Source: Leifsonia sp. fls2-241-R2A-40a (GTDB taxonomy: Bacteria > Actinomycetota > Actinomycetes > Actinomycetales > Microbacteriaceae). Taken from it: DNA of 64,000 nt. The notes under the pieces are model-generated. The model did not search any database and was not told where the DNA came from. It worked only from the letters and a program-made list of their open reading frames with translations. Within the stretch, counting starts at the first letter, position 1; every line of letters starts with the position of its first letter. Position numbers and translations under genes: made by a program. The DNA is taken from assembly GCF_030209575.1 (NCBI RefSeq), contig NZ_JARVRS010000001.1, positions 372,001-436,000 on the forward strand. Reading direction: 5' to 3'. Of this stretch, positions 62,398 to 64,000 are shown one piece after another.

Positions 62398-62622
62398 TAT
62401 AGCATCCTGACGTTTCCGGCTCGTGTTCTCAGCGTTATCCCATACAAAACTATTGATTCGGAATAACTGCTATGGGAGCATGTTCAACGGTCGAGTTAAC
62501 GCTCACAGGGTCGTGGGCAGGTCTGATTCCCCACGGATCTATGCACCCTGTTACTCGACTGCTTATCTGCATTCTATGGCCCCCTCAGGCCAGGAACCCC
62601 AGTAAACAAGGAGCACATCTTC
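62398..62622 (+). promoter_or_regulatory. AT-richer control region and leader of whiB1
   Basis: Two hundred and twenty-five nt clearly lower in GC than the surrounding genes. It contains inverted repeats TCCCATA/TATGGGA (62437-62476) and GTTAT/ATAAC, a possible promoter TTACTC-18-TATGGC ending near 62580, and the Shine-Dalgarno AAGGAG of whiB1. WhiB1 proteins usually repress their own gene, so binding sites are expected here. No exact box can be assigned. Confidence 0.45.
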
Positions 62623-62871
62623 ATGGATTGGCGCGACAAAGCCGCCTGCCTCACCGCGGACCCCGAGCTGTTCTTCCCGGTGGGCAACACCGGCCCGGCG
62701 GTCGATCAGATCGACAAGGCCAAGGCGGTCTGCGCACGCTGCACCGTTACCGAGATTTGCCTGCAGTACGCCCTCGAGACCGGACAGGACTCGGGCGTGT
62801 GGGGCGGTCTCTCCGAGGACGAGCGTCGCGCTCTCAAGCGCCGCGCCGCCCGCGCCCGCCGCGCTTCCTGA
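62623..62871 (+). CDS. whiB1: WhiB-family iron-sulfur regulator, WhiB1 type
   Basis: Eighty-two residues. Cys9, Cys37, Cys40 and Cys46 coordinate a 4Fe-4S cluster that can sense nitric oxide; GVWGGLSEDERRALKRR is the WhiB turn and basic DNA-contact tail. The length and CARCTVTEICLQYALETGQDSGVWGG spacing fit WhiB1, an essential partner of the main sigma factor. It is adjacent to a pdtaS-like kinase gene, as in Mycobacterium tuberculosis. AAGGAG precedes the ATG. Confidence 0.95.
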   Translation: MDWRDKAACLTADPELFFPVGNTGPAVDQIDKAKAVCARCTVTEICLQYALETGQDSGVWGGLSEDERRALKRRAARARRAS

Positions 62872-63039
62872 CGCGCGAGCGCACCACCTGCACGACCCAG
62901 CACCATACGTCGGCGCGGACCGGTTCTGCCGCGCGTACGACACCGCCGAGGCGGCGCTCACACACCTAGCACCGAGCGCCTCCTCGGCACTTTCATTGCC
63001 GGGCCTGACGGCTTCCGGCCGCGGCCGGCTGCTCGAAGC

Positions 63040-64000
63040 TCAGAGCTTGGTGAGGTAGCGCAGCGGGACCTCGATGGTGACCTCGGTCCCCTGGCCCATC
63101 ATCGTGTGCCAGTCGATCGCACCGCCGAGCTCGCCCTGGATGAGCGTGCGGACGATCTGCGTTCCGAGGCCTGAGCCGACCTTCCCCTCGGGGAGGCCGG
63201 AGCCGTTGTCGACGACCTTGACCGTCAGCGACTCCTCCGACCGGTGCGCGATGATCTCCACCTGGCCCTCGCGGCCGGCGAGCCCGTGCTCGACGGCGTT
63301 GGTCACGAGTTCGGTGAGCGCCAGCGCCAGCGGCGTCGCGTACTCGGAGGGCAGCTGGCCGAAGGTGCCCGACTTCTTCGGGTGGACGGTGGTCGTGTGG
63401 CTCGCCGCCACTTCGGCGACCAGCAGGAGGACGCGGTCGAACACGTCGTCGAAGTCGACGATCTGCGCGAGTCCGGTCGACAGGGTGTCGTGCACCACGG
63501 CGATGGCCGCTACGCGCCGCATCGCCTGACTGAGGGCTTCGCGGGCCTCCTCCGAGTGCGTCCGCCGCGACTGGATGCGCAGCAGCGAGGCCACCGTCTG
63601 CAGGTTGTTCTTGACGCGGTGGTGGATCTCGCGGATCGTCGCATCCTTCGTGATGAGCTCGCGCTCCTGGTGACGCTGCTCGGAGACGTCGCGGCAGAGC
63701 ACGATCGCCCCCACGCGTTCCCCGCGGTTGCGGATCGGGATGGCGCGCAGCGACACCGTGACGCCGCGCGCCTCGATGTCCGTCCGCCACGGGGCTCGGC
63801 CCGTGACGACCAGCGGCAGCGATTCGTCGGCCGTGATGGTGCCGGTCAGGAGGCCGGTCGTGACCGTGGCGAGGGACTCCCCCTCGAGCTCGCCCGTGAA
63901 GCCCATGCGGTTGAACGCGCTGAGGGCGTTCGGGCTGGCGAAGGTCGTCGTACCGTCCACGTCGAGCCGGATGAGGCCGTCCGCCGCGCGGGGAGCGCCG
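63040..64000 (-). CDS. PdtaS-like sensor histidine kinase, 5' end cut by window edge
   Basis: The frame stays open to position 64000, so the N-terminus is outside. The visible part has a PAS-like segment (TVSLRAIPIRNRGERVGAIVLCRDVS), then HisKA_2 EIHHRVKNNLQTVASLLRIQSRR with the phosphorylated His, then an ATPase domain with ALTELVTNAVEHG (N-box), VDNGSGLPEGKVGSGLGTQIV and TEVTIEVPL. Cytosolic. Relatives signal to PdtaR-type antiterminators. The GTG at 63960 is internal, not the start. Convergent with whiB1. Confidence 0.92.
   Translation of the reverse strand, partial: GAPRAADGLIRLDVDGTTTFASPNALSAFNRMGFTGELEGESLATVTTGLLTGTITADESLPLVVTGRAPWRTDIEARGVTVSLRAIPIRNRGERVGAIVLCRDVSEQRHQERELITKDATIREIHHRVKNNLQTVASLLRIQSRRTHSEEAREALSQAMRRVAAIAVVHDTLSTGLAQIVDFDDVFDRVLLLVAEVAASHTTTVHPKKSGTFGQLPSEYATPLALALTELVTNAVEHGLAGREGQVEIIAHRSEESLTVKVVDNGSGLPEGKVGSGLGTQIVRTLIQGELGGAIDWHTMMGQGTEVTIEVPLRYLTKL

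Noticed and set aside
62423-62605. 60-codon ORF upstream of whiB1
   Set aside because: No Shine-Dalgarno, codon usage unlike the neighbours and it fills the control region; more likely non-coding.

Overview
The window is high-GC (about 70 %) DNA with very dense coding. Gene content and gene order point to an actinobacterium, most likely a Microbacteriaceae member such as Leifsonia (inferred; no 16S is present). Supporting traits are a WhiB regulator, a mycothiol-type SigH/anti-sigma pair, GuaB1, the fused 2-oxoglutarate enzyme Kgd, and the block order infC-rpmI-rplT-tsnR-pheST-argCJBDF. No phage, IS, CRISPR, tRNA or rRNA was recognised.

Layout. 1-11.9 kb (minus strand): translation and arginine genes, infC, rpmI, rplT, an rRNA methyltransferase, pheS, pheT, then argC-J-B-D-F (argF runs off the left edge). 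A 28-codon Arg-rich leader ORF lies between pheT and argC. 11.9-18.2 kb: a DUF1844 protein, a gamma-glutamyltransferase, a PLP decarboxylase, an amidase and a membrane-anchored hydrolase. 18.2-24.7 kb: a YtrA-type GntR/ABC module, an SMR transporter, a bacterial EXPERA (sigma-2-receptor-like) protein, a duplicated-domain lipoprotein, a GNAT, ung and a phosphoribosyltransferase. 24.7-31.4 kb: an MFS pump coupled to a nucleotidyltransferase, a K+ channel with an SDR, then metY and metX (methionine/homocysteine supply). 31.4-34.4 kb: a histidine kinase, a degenerate kinase-like partner and a NarL-type regulator. 34.5-40.8 kb: an MFS, a thiamine-binding-type protein, a GT87 mannosyltransferase, the NAD(P)HX dehydratase, a HAD, an Old Yellow Enzyme and a VOC protein. 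40.9-47 kb: two CNNM/CorC genes behind an MgtL-like uORF, a TetR/MFS pair with matching palindromic operators, and guaB1. 47.2-55.5 kb: kgd, a double-VOC protein, rshA-sigH, aroA and rsgA. 55.6-62.4 kb: a peroxiredoxin, a complete peptide/nickel-type ABC operon and a DUF1684 protein. 62.6-64 kb: whiB1 and a pdtaS-like kinase cut by the right edge.

Regulation visible in the sequence. About eighteen genes have a TANNNT -10 box only 6-8 nt before the start codon, so leaderless transcription looks common. infC uses an ATC start codon preceded by a strong Shine-Dalgarno sequence. Long palindromes (arms 16-32 bp) punctuate gene ends; two of them (30.0 and 34.5 kb) share the same outer arms. The two short upstream ORFs, Arg-rich before argC and acidic/Pro-rich before the CNNM operon, are the most interesting candidates for undescribed regulation. 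They are predictions from sequence and have not been tested.
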